Source of the DNA: Sanderia malayensis
Lineage: Eukaryota > Cnidaria > Scyphozoa > Semaeostomeae > Pelagiidae
Assembly (NCBI GenBank): GCA_013076295.1
Contig: RQOL01000906.1
Coordinates: forward strand, 248,001-312,000
DNA: 64,000 nt
Reading direction: 5' to 3'
This document shows positions 44,470 to 55,905 of the stretch, in pieces (position 1 is the first letter of the stretch; every line of letters begins with the position of its first letter). The notes below the pieces were generated by a model. The model had not been told where the DNA came from and did not search any database. It saw only the letters and a list, made by a program, of their open reading frames with translations. The position numbers were made by a program, and so were the translations under genes.

Positions 44470-46070
44470 ATGGAAAATATGGCGGAAGATAAGTTTAATA
44501 ATGACGAAGGAGATGATGTTGACCCTTGGCACGAAAGGATTAACCGCTCTGGTTGTTCGAAGTTCCATTACGCTCTGCAGGTTGATTTATTGTACATTTG
44601 AGCAGCACGTTATTTTTAACTAATCCATATCCATGCTTTTAGGCCCAAACAAACAAGAGAAGCTTGGGATATTGCTCCTTTTACAAGTTGTTTCGATTCG
44701 TCTATTGGTTTTATACGCACGGACACTTTATCGTTTAAATTCCCGATATTTAGTAAACAATATGAAAACCTTTAAGAAAAATTTTCGGAGTTTCTGCCAT
44801 ACTGTACTCGCTCCAAAAGACCGAACGTGTTGTACTGGTCCACATCTCCATGGCCAAGGCTTGTTGCCCCAACCCTGAAAATCCAAAGAAACTGGCCACA
44901 TTTTAATTTAAAAAAAATCATATTATCATAGTAATTGTAAGGCCCCTGACAAGTAATTCCAATAAATGAGAATTTCTCAGTGTAGTAGAATCAGTTGTCT
45001 GATGATCGCATGAATGCGTGAAACTCTGAGTAACAACAAAGATATGTTTTTTTCTTCCTGAATCTATCTCTGTGCATATTGTAATTTACTAATTTTTTCA
45101 TAGCAAATCAACATACTTAAGTTATCGGGAGAAAATTAGGATTCACATAAGAACTTTATAATAAAAAAGATGGAGTTGGAAGAAAATGTTCAATTTTTAC
45201 ACTCCTCTGTGTAACTTGGGACATATTTATTTAACAATAACATTGTATCTGATGCCAAACTGCATGTTCTATACGTTATTTTTGTACCAAAGTTTCTCCC
45301 GATTTTGTTAATTTGACAAGTGGCCTACAGATACCTTAAGATTATTTGATTTCAAGTACATTAAACTAACTTGCTTCTTTGCTTGTCAATGTAAATTTTT
45401 TTGGCTTTGTGTCAACCTATTCAGCAAGTTATGGGGCATGCTATTAGAAGTTGATATTGTCAGTATAATGGATACTTAGCCAGTGTTGCTACAAAAATGC
45501 ATACACAAGGACCCTCTGAGGAGCTTTGTTATTGTTATTCCTAACTTTTCCTTTTTTCTAGCATTCTCAATTTCTTAAGATCAGACATTGAGGCAGCAAT
45601 TTTTGTAGTTGTAATTTTTTAAATCATAATTGTGAAAAGATGAAAAAAGTAGTTATATTAGGACTTCCAATCCATATACTAGCATATGGGGGTACCAGCA
45701 TTTATCATATGTGCCATTGTCATATATCAGATGCTGTATGAGTAAATGTGAAAATACTCTGTCCCATATTTAAGTATTCCGGAATATTCAAGCTCTTCAT
45801 ATGATTTTATCTTTTGTGCTTTTATGTCGTTTTGTCTACTTGTGCTTATCTATCAAATTGTGTTCAACCTTGAAAGCTTTAACATAAAGTAAATCCTTCA
45901 ATTTTGATCATTTTTGTTTCTTTCTCTGATTGGGATTTTCATTTTATATTAAGTATTTGTGTTTTCATCATTTGCAGGATTGCTTTGTCGAAAAACAGGA
46001 CTGGAGACTTTGCCAGAGAGAAATTAAAGATTTCAGAAACTGCATGAAGAAACAAGAACAGTGTAATTGA
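44470..46070 (+). CDS. COA4: COA4-like twin CX9C mitochondrial protein, two exons
   Basis: Exon 1 is 44470-44580 (37 codons, ends CTGCAG|GTTGAT). The intron is 44581-45977 (TTTGCAG acceptor). Exon 2 is 45978-46070 (30 codons plus TGA). The joined 67-residue product has an acidic N-terminus (DEGDDVDPWHERI). It then has CSKFHYALQDC (Cys29-Cys39) and CQREIKDFRNC (Cys49-Cys59), two exact CX9C motifs that form a CHCH fold oxidised by Mia40 in the mitochondrial intermembrane space. ISRSGC..H.A.Q.C followed by QDWR.CQ is diagnostic of COA4 (CHCHD8), a cytochrome c oxidase assembly factor. The copy is intact, with the intron in phase 0 inside the first CX9C. The first in-frame ATG is used; the frame is open upstream into the palindrome. 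This is the only clearly intact gene in the window. Confidence 0.9.
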
Positions 46071-48500
46071 ATTCTATCGGAGAATGATTTTGGGGACAAA
46101 TTTTCTAATCTTTCTGGATATTTTGTGTATCCATTTTTAGAAGTACCAAGACATTTTCACTTTTTTGTTGTATATATTTAGGCATGAGATAAGTGTAAGC
46201 TTGCGGTGCAAGGCTCCCAGAAAGTAGTTGCTCTTCTAATCGCTGGACTCAGGACCACATGACTTTCATTCAGATCCCTGACCCATCATACGATCCCTAA
46301 TACAAAAACTGCCTAAATTTCATTATTTTTCGCTGAAACTATTGTATCGAAGTCAAAGGCACTTTTGTGAACTATGAAATGAAGTTTCGCGAGCATATGA
46401 ACACAAACACAAACATATGCCTTTTGATTAACCAATTTTTCCAAAAGACACGCATTGTCGCTACAAATCGCAGAATTTTGCTGTTACTAAAATGCTGAAC
46501 GAGGAGAAGTGAACAAGAATAAACATTAATATGCCCAGTTTTTAGTCTACGAGAAAAGCAATAAGTAAACAGGCGGATTTACACAACTGTATCGTCTCAG
46601 AGCGCCCGAATATGGGCGAGTTCTTCTTTTCTCGCTTGTATATTTGGTATTGAATTTTTCTAAAGACACTTTTGGATCGTCCGGGAGATTGTTTTTAAGG
46701 TTCCTGCTAATTTTTAACTAAATATATTCATTGCAAGTAAGTTTGTAGATGTTGGTGAGTGCGGAAAATGTTGTGTTCTGTATCAGTGTCAGTGTTCTGT
46801 GTTCTGTGTTTCTGTTTACTTGCCCATATAAGGTATGCGCCTCAGATGCACACGTTCAATTTTGATTGGGAATGAGGCTACCAGGTATGATATCACTCTA
46901 CAAACTTCTCATTGGATAAAATGTAAACTTGTTGAAGGCTATTTCTAAAATGCTGAATTGAACAGGAATGAATAGGAACGAACGGGAACGAAGGAGGAAC
47001 GAACAGGAAAAAACAGCAACGAACGAGGAATGAGCAGGAAAGAAGCAGGAGTGAGCAGGAATAAGGCCATTTTTGCTCACGGCAGTGAGAGTATAACATC
47101 ACTGGGGAAAATTCGTGTGAACTTTTTTCGGCTTTTATATTACCTACCACAATACATTGCGGGGAGGCACCTATTTTCATTGGGCAATTTATAATTTCCT
47201 TGTCAATCAAAGGACACATTAACAAAGGACGCGATTGGATTAGTGCAAAACGCAACAGGGATTCGTTGTTTCGAAAATGCGCAACAACGCACGATCAATC
47301 CAGAAGCATTGCATCATCCAGTCGCAATAATTGTCAGGGAGTCGCATAGCTCAACAGGCTTTGTTCGAATCGAAGAATTCAGTACGCAAGGAAGCTCGGG
47401 ACATCTCCCCCTCGCACGCAAAGCAAAAGCCTAGGCACTGCAGCATCTGCTGACAGAGCACACAAAGCACTAGCAGAGATTAGACGAAAACAAAGGGCGG
47501 AAGAATTTTCGAAGGAGAAAAGTGTAAAAATTTCGAAAAATACAGGGAGTTTTTAGCTGAAAAAGAGCCACTACATCAAAGGAGGCGAAGGGGAATAAAT
47601 TGAAGTGTTTTCGGAAAAGAACAGGCAAGGAACGAAAGGGCCAGGCGTGGGAAATCGATCTCATCTCACGAACAATAAAATTGAATGAAGGAAGGGTTCA
47701 AAATAACCTTGTTTAAATAAAAACCTTTTCACATTTTCCTGTCAACATGAAAAAAAGCTTCCAACAGTCGTGGAACACTTGCGGAACACTGTCAGAGATC
47801 ATCTGTAATTTCACCAAAAATTCAAATTCCTGAAAACTTATTCCAGCGAAAGTTTTAACTCATTCGCGAAAGTAAATTCCAAGAACTGCGCTTTTTTCTT
47901 TTTTTACAGTCAGGAACGTTTCTCCCCGCTAGAGTTTCTTCCCTTAATTAAATATTATCAGTAACAACTACCATCCATCATATTCAATAACCAAAGTGCC
48001 GTGAGCACCGAAAGGATTCCCTTTGATTTACTCTACGAGAAAAACAGAAGTTAAACACAATTGAGACATGACGTCATCATTCAAAAATGACCAGTTAGTC
48101 ATAAAAAATCGCTTGTTAAGGTAAGGTTCACATAGATTTATTTATGTTAAATTACAACGCACTAAAGAATTCTTGTAACATGTATTGTATAATCAACAAA
48201 TGATGCATTTATGCGTTTGTGCAAAAACCGACAGGAATTGACCCCTCTGAACCCTATCGTTTTTCAGTGACAAAAAACTTGTTGTTGCAAATTTTTGGGT
48301 GCTAAAACAAGCAGGAATTTATATGGTCTGTCTCATTTTGTCTTTTACTTATCAATATTTAAGAAATGTGAGCAAAACTACAATACATTAAGGTAACTGG
48401 AAAAGCAAAAATGCTGAATGAACAGGAACGAGCAGGAATAAACAGTATGTGAGCAAATAACAATAAACATTGGAGAAGAGTAAAAAAACTATAATATATA
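46071..48500. other. Intergenic, with a GGAACGA-rich degenerate repeat
   Basis: 46955-47065 is a run of related GGAACGAACGG/GGAATGAGCAGG words, with a shorter relative at 48410-48445. TGTTCTGTGTTCTGTG repeats lie at 46785-46815. No gene was recognised. Confidence 0.4.
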
Positions 48501-48508
48501 AAGACGCG

Positions 48509-51344
48509 TTAGGCCGTGTATGGATACCATTCGAACTCGCTGAAAAGACGCTGCAAATGTTCTTGTCGCAAAGCAGGCAAGAATTCATCGGGTACACACA
48601 ACATGTTATTGTGAAAGCTCCGATATCGTGTCATGACGCAAATTCTTTGCAAATGAAAATGATTATTCTGTGGATACGGTGTAACCACTTCTTGGCCTGT
48701 CCCTCTCTCCCTGTATCTTCTTTAATCTTTGTTCACAAGAATTAAGTCGTCAGGGGCTGGTAATGGTGGGTGATCATTTGTGAACCACAACCATAACATC
48801 TTGAGACATTAATACCAGCAACCCATTTAATGGACCAAATTGCTGATGCCGGTGTTGTACTAACTTGCTGCCTTTGAACTTGTGGCTGCTCATAGTTCGC
48901 AACAGGAGCCATTGGTGGCATCACGAACTGTTGTGTTGAGTAACATGGCATCTGCATTGTGCTGTTTACTAATGTACAACTCTGTCCAGATTTTCGTGGG
49001 CCTACAGCAAGCGTACGGCGTTTACTGGAGACAGCATGGCTCACTGCGGCTTGCGGAACAGCCTCATGATCATCATATTTATCTTCTTCCAATAAAGGAA
49101 TGAACTGCTCCACCGCTGAACGTTTGGCATTCGATCTCTTTCTATTGCTAGGCTTCTTTCCAGTGTTTTTTATGCCCTCCAGACAAAGCCATTTCTGTGA
49201 TTTTTGGGCCCGCCTTGGACTTTATGTACCAAGAAATCAGGGCAATGATGCGATTGGTACGTTCAGCCACTGCTAGCGTGTGCTCACATAATTTTGTGGA
49301 TCGATGTAAGCATGCCTTGTCACATTCTAGAGATCCTCCTCTACCTTGTTTCACTGTATGGGTGTTGTTGCTTTCCAGCAGCTACAACGAATGAACCAAT
49401 GTTGGCACCAGGTGTGGGCATCACAAAGCCAGGTTTTTTTAGCAGCTGATTCGGGTTCGTGAACATAGATTCAAGAATGTTGGGTGGAATTGTTTTGATA
49501 CCACTCTCTGATGCTGTAATTGACAGTTTGCAATTGTTCTTCGGTATCTTTGACAATGGCTCTGCTGTTACTGATGACGTGGCTTAAATTGCATTGCAGT
49601 GCTGCATCATGTCAACGTCCTCTTGCTGCTGACCCATACCTGCAGCGAGAACTTGTGAGTGGCCTTCATCCGTTGACTGTGTGACATACTGCCCCACCTT
49701 CGATCGTCTGGCACCAATATGAAAACATGGGTATAACTTTGAATGGACCCTTTCCAATCACTGCACGACCTTCATTTCGAAATTGTGCATCCACAATTGA
49801 CTTCACCTGAACAATGAACTCCTGGATCTTTTTCAGCTCAAAATGCAATCCATGCTTAATCATGAAATTTCCGGCCTCAGATTCATTTTTGGTGTACTCT
49901 GAGGGTGGATCCCCAAGGCCAGCCTCTGTGCGAACTGGCCTAGGCATGGATTCCTTGATGTCCTCTCCCTACAATTAAAATGTTAACCTCAATTATGCAT
50001 GAATCATGCATTATGTGCATTACACATCGAGGAATTAATATTAGAATACGCAGTTACCTTTTCTTTCTTGAACCATTCATAAACGTAATCTTCTTGCTGG
50101 GGCCATTTCTCTGCTTTCCCACTTGCTCTTCAAGGCGAGTAAACTTTCATCAAACTCCTCTCCGAGTTATTGTCTACGAGTCAGGTATGCTTGATGCTGC
50201 CCACCTGCCTGCCGAATATTTCTTCCATAATAGTTTGCTTGTCGGTGGCAGTAAATCCTATCTTCTAATTCCCGCTTGATGTTATCCTTAAATTCCTCTT
50301 CAATTCCATCATTAATGCTTTTCCCCATCACACCACATGCCAGTACACCATCCAACTCTCTCTTTTCCGTTAACAGGGAATGTGCAAAATTAGAATACAT
50401 TTTCCAGTCCTTCTTTTGATGCAGAAGCAAAGGACCAATAAAGACGGGTGCCTTATTTGTTTGCTTATTTTCTAACCCTTAAGTTACGGTATGTTGTCAC
50501 CGTGGGACTGATTTTGGCATTGAAAATGTTGAACGTTGGATCGACCGTCACACTGAAAACTGCCTTGGATTTGTGCAGATAGGCCGACTTCATTCAGTTG
50601 ACGTTGGCTTGCAAGGACGGCAAGTCTGGGTGCACTTTGCACTCGCGTATAAAGACACTGTCCTTTGAATTCTCCTCCTCTCCTTTTGCTCTCTCCAGCA
50701 ATGTAAACATTTCGTCTACAGGAAGGCGGGTCTGTCCCTCCTCTGAGTCGACTGTATTTTTTGAAGACCTTTCATTTGCTTCCCATAACCGATGTTATAC
50801 AGGTCCTTTGGACCTCCCGGAAGCTTGTCCAGATTATCGGTGCCCACAACATCGCCTAACCCACAATATATATGTCTAATATCTCCTTGGTGGAATTCTT
50901 CCTCGTCTTTAAGGCTTTCTCGATCTGTCTGCGTGATCTGGGCATGGCACGTCTGTAGATGGATCGGCTACGTGCACTACCATGTGCTTAACAACCATCT
51001 CGTGTTCGTCGTGGTCAAAAGAGTAGCGAAGAAGCACGTTCTGTGTCATATTTCCTTCACCGTCTGCAATGAGAAAAAGTATAAATTTTTACTGGGATTC
51101 ATTAAGGGTAATTTCATTTCCATATATTTTCGTGCAGTGAGTTACTTACCGTACAACACTGCAATCGTTTTATGGAGTTCGGGATCCGAGCCATTGACCC
51201 AAAACATTCTTTTCAACGTGTAAAGATCTGTACTTGGCTCTGCATTATTTGTGTTTTCTCGAATGACCAACATTTCGTCTCCACCCCCTTGCCTCTCCAC
51301 ACGAAAATAATGCCTTCGAAGACCCTTTGTGTCGCCGTCGCCAT
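48509..51344 (-). pseudogene. Copy B: MULE-type transposase (gene 2)
   Basis: It starts at ATG 51344 (MATATQRVFEGIIFVWRG). Exons end G|GTAAGTAAC near 51160 and resume after ATTGCAG near 51065 (DGEGNMTQNVLLRYSFD). The catalytic region has VDPTFNIFNAKISPTVTTYR (first Asp, near 50535). Near 50350 it reads LACGVMGKS, where the second Asp of the (T/K)DG motif seen in copy A is replaced, then KDNIKRELEDR. An intron (50057-49969) follows WFKKEK at the same point as in copy A. Next is RTEAGLG.., NESEAGNFMIKHGL (third acidic residue), a SWIM-type finger ECDKACLHRSTKLCEHTLAV near 49290, and the tail RCYGCG, APDDLILVNKD, NNHFHLQRIC, LPALRQEHLQRLFSEFEW. The stop is at 48511-48509. Multiple frameshifts are present, so this copy is dead. 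Confidence 0.8.
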
Positions 51345-51465
51345 GATCCCATTGAGTCGCATTTTACATCATTTGAAATCTTCAATCTCTGATTACTGAC
51401 CAGGAAAGCAACATTGTCGACACGTTTGTGGGCGGAGCAGTGCATAGAAATTTCTTTTCGTATTC

Positions 51466-52620
51466 CTATAGGGCTCTAGTTTCCACTGGAAGGCCGGTGC
51501 CAGAATTGTTACCATTGTAAATCTGGCCATCAGCAATAGCATTTGGTTGCACGGACTTTTGACTTTGACGAGAAAAAATTACTGTCAGTGTCAGTAAAAC
51601 GCATTTGATCTTACATGGATCATTTGATTTCATTTGATGCTTTCACCTAAGATCATCACGAATGACTGTATATTGCTAAATACTTACCTTTTCGATGCAA
51701 TTTGTGTTATCTGTATGCCGCTACTTGAACTTTTACCACACGAGTCATCTGAGATTATCGTAACCATGATATCAGGAGATGTCGCAGAGCTTCGTGGGTA
51801 CCTCGCAATAGTTTCATTTAGTTTTGCTGACAGGTCATCTTCATACCTAGAATTGAAATTCAATTCTTGAATAATATCAACCATATTGATAAATTTCTTG
51901 GTAGATATATAATTAAAAGCTCTTTGATAAGACTTACCCTTCCTCTTTCATGGCTACAGTGACAATATATGGGGTGCAGGCAGTGGTAACGTTGCCCGTA
52001 GCCATTCGCTATGCAATCCAATGCTTCTGCACCCTTTCCGTTACCTCCCAACTTTGCCCCAATTGGACGAGTTTCAATAACGAGAATTCTACCGGCTGCT
52101 GTTGCTACCCGGTGAAAAGATATTTGACGGCCTGAACAATTGCATACGCCGATTGATGTTTTTCCATTGCACACATACTTACTGAGCACTTTGAGAACTT
52201 CTTGGGCTTTGACTTGAAAGTCGTAGCTGTAAACCTTTTTATTGTCATATACTTTTTCTTCGAATGAAAGCTTGTGTGATAACAAAGAGATGCTAGATAG
52301 GATAGCAGCTGCTTGGTGTATGTCATACATTGTTGACGTATCTCTATATTCATTGAGTTCAATTGGAAAATCTGTGATGATCTTACTTGTGTGTTTTTCA
52401 AGGGAATCCAATGTCTCCAGCTCTGTAGAGGTATAGTGCATCAGCCTGTCAATGATACCAAGACACAGAAATGCACAGGCATTTGTTCCGTCATTCGCTG
52501 GCTGTACTGTATGCTGCAGTAATTTTGCATCTCCGTTCACTGCATCATTTATATTTGCGTCACTCAATTCAAGAGCAGTAGCTTGGGAAACATTCATGGG
52601 TGGAGTCTGCAAGTCTGCAC
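51466..52620 (-). pseudogene. Copy B: C-terminal half of gene 1, papain-like cysteine protease-like domain
   Basis: After a CTGTGCAG acceptor, a 220-codon exon (about 52620-51949) contains HTVQPANDGTNACAFLCLGI. Its DGTNACAF core resembles the active-site Cys block of papain-fold peptidases. About 150 residues later comes ISFHRVATAAGRILVIETRP, which could supply the His of a Cys-His pair. The exon ends at AAG|GGTAAGTC. A second exon (51847-51690, after TTCAATTCTAG) encodes YEDDLSAKLNETIARYPRS and ends AG|GTAAGTAT. A third, after CTGACAG near 51562, ends PVETRAL and TAG at 51468-51466. The enzyme assignment is an inference from motif spacing. The exon structure is well supported by consensus splice sites. 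Confidence 0.6.
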
Positions 52621-52624
52621 AGTT

Positions 52625-54292
52625 TTAGTAACATTTAGTAAATTCAGCATGGAATCAACGTTTCATCTTTTTCTCCATCATACTTAAGGTAAACGTGAAA
52701 AACATCCCTTAAATTCTGATAGTAGCATGCCTGAATCTGAATATACTTCTTTGATGGTGAAGGCAAGCGTCTTGCCAGCAATTGAATTTTAAAAAGCTCA
52801 TCACAATCTTGCATTTCTTCACTTCTTTTTCCATAGCTGCTTTGATGTCGTTCTGGAATGAGTATCCTTTGTCTGGATTTAGGCAGACAAACATTGTCAT
52901 CAACAAAGCCCACATGTCAATAAGTTTTAGCTTTCTAGATTAGCTGACCGCAGCATTATTTCTGGTACGGAAATCTCTGGAGCCATCAACGCAGTGCTTC
53001 CTTTTTGCAACTTCTTTGTCCTTGTTGGAGAACTTTTTCCCCCATTCCAGTTCCTTTATGCAATGAGGAATAATCTCACAAGTAAAACAACCTTTTCAAT
53101 CAAGTTTTATCTCAATCGAATCACATAACATAGAACACGAATACACTCCAACTCTAAAATCTCACAAGACAAATTCCACACCCGAATCATATGGTGTTAT
53201 AAATTTACGCTGTCAATCAAAAAATACATTAATTATAAGAAGCTGCGCTGCGCTGCTGCCCCGCAACAGTCCGGGTATTCCCTGCAAGGGCCTTTGTCTG
53301 GCATAGCTTAGACCTGGCCTCCCCAAGATCAGCAAGTTTGCAAATACAGTGGAATCCCGCTATAACGAACCCCGCTTATAACGAACTTCCCGCTATTACG
53401 AACTAAAACTCCGATCCCTTGGATTCTGGGAAGTAAATCCAACTGTAAATGCTTCCTGAATAACGAACCCTGAAGATAACGAACTTTCGTTATTATGAAC
53501 CAAACTTCCGATCCCCTGACCACAAATACCCTCGACATAACGAATTTTATAGAAAACCTATCGCCAAGGGTGATTGGTTCATTGTTAAACATGCTTGAGA
53601 GTGTTTTCCTGTTGCAATCTATCAGAGCAATAACTGTTGTCATCCTGCAAACTGTTTTTGGAACAATATAGTGCCCTTTATGCGCGAATACTTGAGGGAG
53701 GGTCCAACAGACATTCTGGCTCATTTGTGTTTGGAATTCTTCATAAAAAAATGTCCCTTCTGTACAACGAACTCCCGCTATTGCGAACTATTTTCTCGGT
53801 CCCTACAGAGTTCGTTATAGCGGGATTCCACTGTAATCGGCTTATGGTTGTAGGCTTCCTCTCTTTCTCTATGACCAAGATTTAAATAGTGGACGTTAGT
53901 GACCAAAACATTGGCAGGCTTTATGTCTCTATGCACCACACTGTTTGCATGCATAAATTGTAGTGCCCCGGTAACATCCTTCATTATGTCCATTACAATG
54001 CCGGGGAAAATGACACTAAATCTTCGTTGTCAATGTATTGAAGAAACTGCTGTAGAGTATTAGCTGCAAATTCTCGCTCGAAGGGCCGAAAGCTAAACTC
54101 GCAATAATCCAGCATCATGGCAATAGGGTTTTCACATAGTGCATAAAAGTTTACTACATTGCTGCAACTTATCTCACTCAGTATAACTTATTGCACTTAT
54201 CTCGAACGATGAAGCAGGCATATGAAGCTTTTTGAAAGCGACATTTTCATCGTTGAATATCCCTTTCTCTGCTTCTGCAAATGCTCCTTTAC
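52625..54292 (-). pseudogene. Copy B: protein kinase domain of gene 1, disrupted by a pogo-like insert
   Basis: After a TTTTCCAG acceptor at 54292 the minus strand reads GKGAFAEAEKGIFNDENVAF with the beta-3 Lys in VAFKKL. It continues NVVNFYALCENPIAMML, a 1-nt frameshift near 53995, ALQFMHANSVVHRDIKPANV (HRD intact), CKLADLGEARSKL (DLG), GSTALMAPEI and LIDMWALLMTMF. It is broken by the TIR element at 53347-53833 in the loop between HRD and DLG, and by two further frame changes in the C-lobe. It aligns block by block with the kinase of copy A (16476-17250) but keeps the catalytic Asp that A has lost. Confidence 0.8.
53347..53833. mobile_element. pogo/Tigger-like element inserted in the kinase exon, TA TSD
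   Basis: Ends CAGTGGAATCCCGCTATAAC and complement, with TA at 53345-53346 and 53834-53835. It is homologous in inverted orientation to 38693-39424. The flanking kinase sequence continues on both sides, so this is a datable insertion into coding DNA. Confidence 0.85.
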
Positions 54293-54335
54293 CTGGAAAA
54301 TGAAACAAACAATGATAATATTTCGAACTTATATT

Positions 54336-54406
54336 ATATAGCTATGATGCTCTTACACTACACAAGCTTACCCGTGTTAATTTAACCCGGGTTAACTTGT
54401 GTAGTG
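54336..54406. repeat. Short palindrome (26-bp arms) at the 5' edge of a non-LTR element
   Basis: ACACTACACAAGCTTACC and the inverted GGGTTAACTTGTGTAGTGT face each other around TTAATTTAA. It may be a remnant of another TIR element, or a target-site rearrangement, where the copy B sequence meets the LINE-like element. Confidence 0.6.
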
Positions 54407-55301
54407 TGTTTGGGGTAGCATTCATAAAGAATCAACAAATTGGAAACACGCAAGCCCCAGACGAGATTAATTACGAAAAATTTATTCGCAGTTTGGAACA
54501 TCAAATACTATCTCTGGAAAAACAGTTGGAGCAAAAACAACAAATTATTGAAAAGCTTTTGACAAACAATAACGTCCAAGTTCAAGCTCTATTGCTGATG
54601 GACAAAGATACTAAAACATCAAAAAAGGAAAGTCACACTTTGAGGAAAGCTCCTTTTAATGGAGACAATCAGAGCAAGAGTGAAAATAAAGGCAAGCACA
54701 CAAAAGAAAAGAACAATCAGCAAGAAAATAAGAGTCATCGCCGTCCAAACAAAAGAAATCAGAATCTGTGAAGGATAATGAAAACAGTGAGCAAAACGAA
54801 AACGAAAGGAAGAAAACAGTTTATTTGGTCGCAGACTCGCTCCTTCATGGAATCCACGAACGTGGGCTTACTAGCAAGCAAACAAATGTGAAAGTGACAG
54901 CTCATGGTGGGGCAACAACACGTGACATGCTTGACCATATTAAGCCAGCATTAAGAAGACAGCCTGACACAATAATTGTACACTGTGGTACCAAGGACCT
55001 GACTGCCAACGTAGACACAATAGAACAATTGCAAGAGATCTTGGAAGTTGCGAAGATCGAATCAAGTAACACAAATATAGTTATATCCAGTGTTGTGACG
55101 AGGGCTGATCAAGCAGGTATGAAAAAGAAGGTATCCAAGTTGAATAACAAGTTAAAAACATTTTGTAATGATAATGACATCAAACTAATTGAGCATAGCA
55201 AAATCACTGATGACTGTCTTGCCACGAAGCGCCTTCGCCTAAATAAACGTGGAGACTCTTATTTAGCTAATAACTTTCTTAAGTTTATAGGGGACAAATG
55301 A
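54397..55301 (+). pseudogene. Non-LTR retrotransposon ORF1: coiled coil plus SGNH-hydrolase-like domain
   Basis: The first frame (to TGA 54771) has a predicted coiled coil (SLEHQILSLEKQLEQKQQII) and a Lys/Asn-rich linker. The second frame, open from within the first, reads VYLVADSLLHGI. Its block I resembles the SGNH nucleophile block, with Ser in DSLL. It continues HGGATTRDMLDHIKPAL, IIVHCGTKDL (block III-like) and LRLNKRGDSYLANNF. SGNH-like domains occur in ORF1 of CR1/L2-like LINEs. The two frames overlap by a few nt, so a single indel probably split one ORF1. No good upstream ATG was seen, so the 5' end is likely incomplete. Confidence 0.7.
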
Positions 55302-55340
55302 ATAGCACACACCTCTCCCCAAAAAATTCAAAATTCAGAA

Positions 55341-55905
55341 GTGCCACGAAATACCTCTGATAATCAACCCGATGACGACAACCTATCTTCTGGCCCAGAT
55401 TTGATTTGCTCTAATATTGAGCAAGATCTCTTTGCTAGAATGAAAGAATTACGACTAAAAAATCATAACAATTCATTAATTTCTCACCTGAATATAAACT
55501 CAGTGAGAAGTAAATATGAAAATTTCACCGGCATGATATCAGAGTATGTCGATGTTATGGTCATAGCAGAGACAAAACTAGATGATACTCCAAAAAACCA
55601 ATTCTCTTTACCAGGGTTTAAAGCACCTATACGGGTGGACTACACTGCGAATTCTGGTGGACTATTGGTTTTGATAAATGAAATGATTACTTCTAAACAA
55701 ATCAAAACCATAAATGTCACTGAAGATATTCAAGCAGTCCCTATCGAGTTGAACATTAATAATTCTAAATGGTTGCTTTTACCCATTTACAAACCTCCTT
55801 GCCAAAACGAGACCTACTTTCTTGACGAAATCCAGAAGGTTGTAGACATCTGTGCTAAATCAGTGCAGAGCCTACTTCTTTTTGGAGATTTCAACATGGA
55901 TATAT
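55341..55905 (+). pseudogene. Non-LTR retrotransposon ORF2: APE-type endonuclease, cut at its middle
   Basis: The frame has SLISHLNINSVRSKYENF (NIN.. metal site), VMVIAETKLDD (Glu of the active site), GGLLVLINE and LLLFGDFNMDI (the DFN block, last of the endonuclease before SDH). It then runs into the 92-bp satellite. RT, and the rest of ORF2, are absent. Upstream ORF1 is in the same orientation 40 bp away, as in an intact CR1/L2-like element. The 3' truncation is unusual, because LINE copies normally lose their 5' end. A rearrangement or satellite expansion is likelier than incomplete reverse transcription. Confidence 0.75.
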
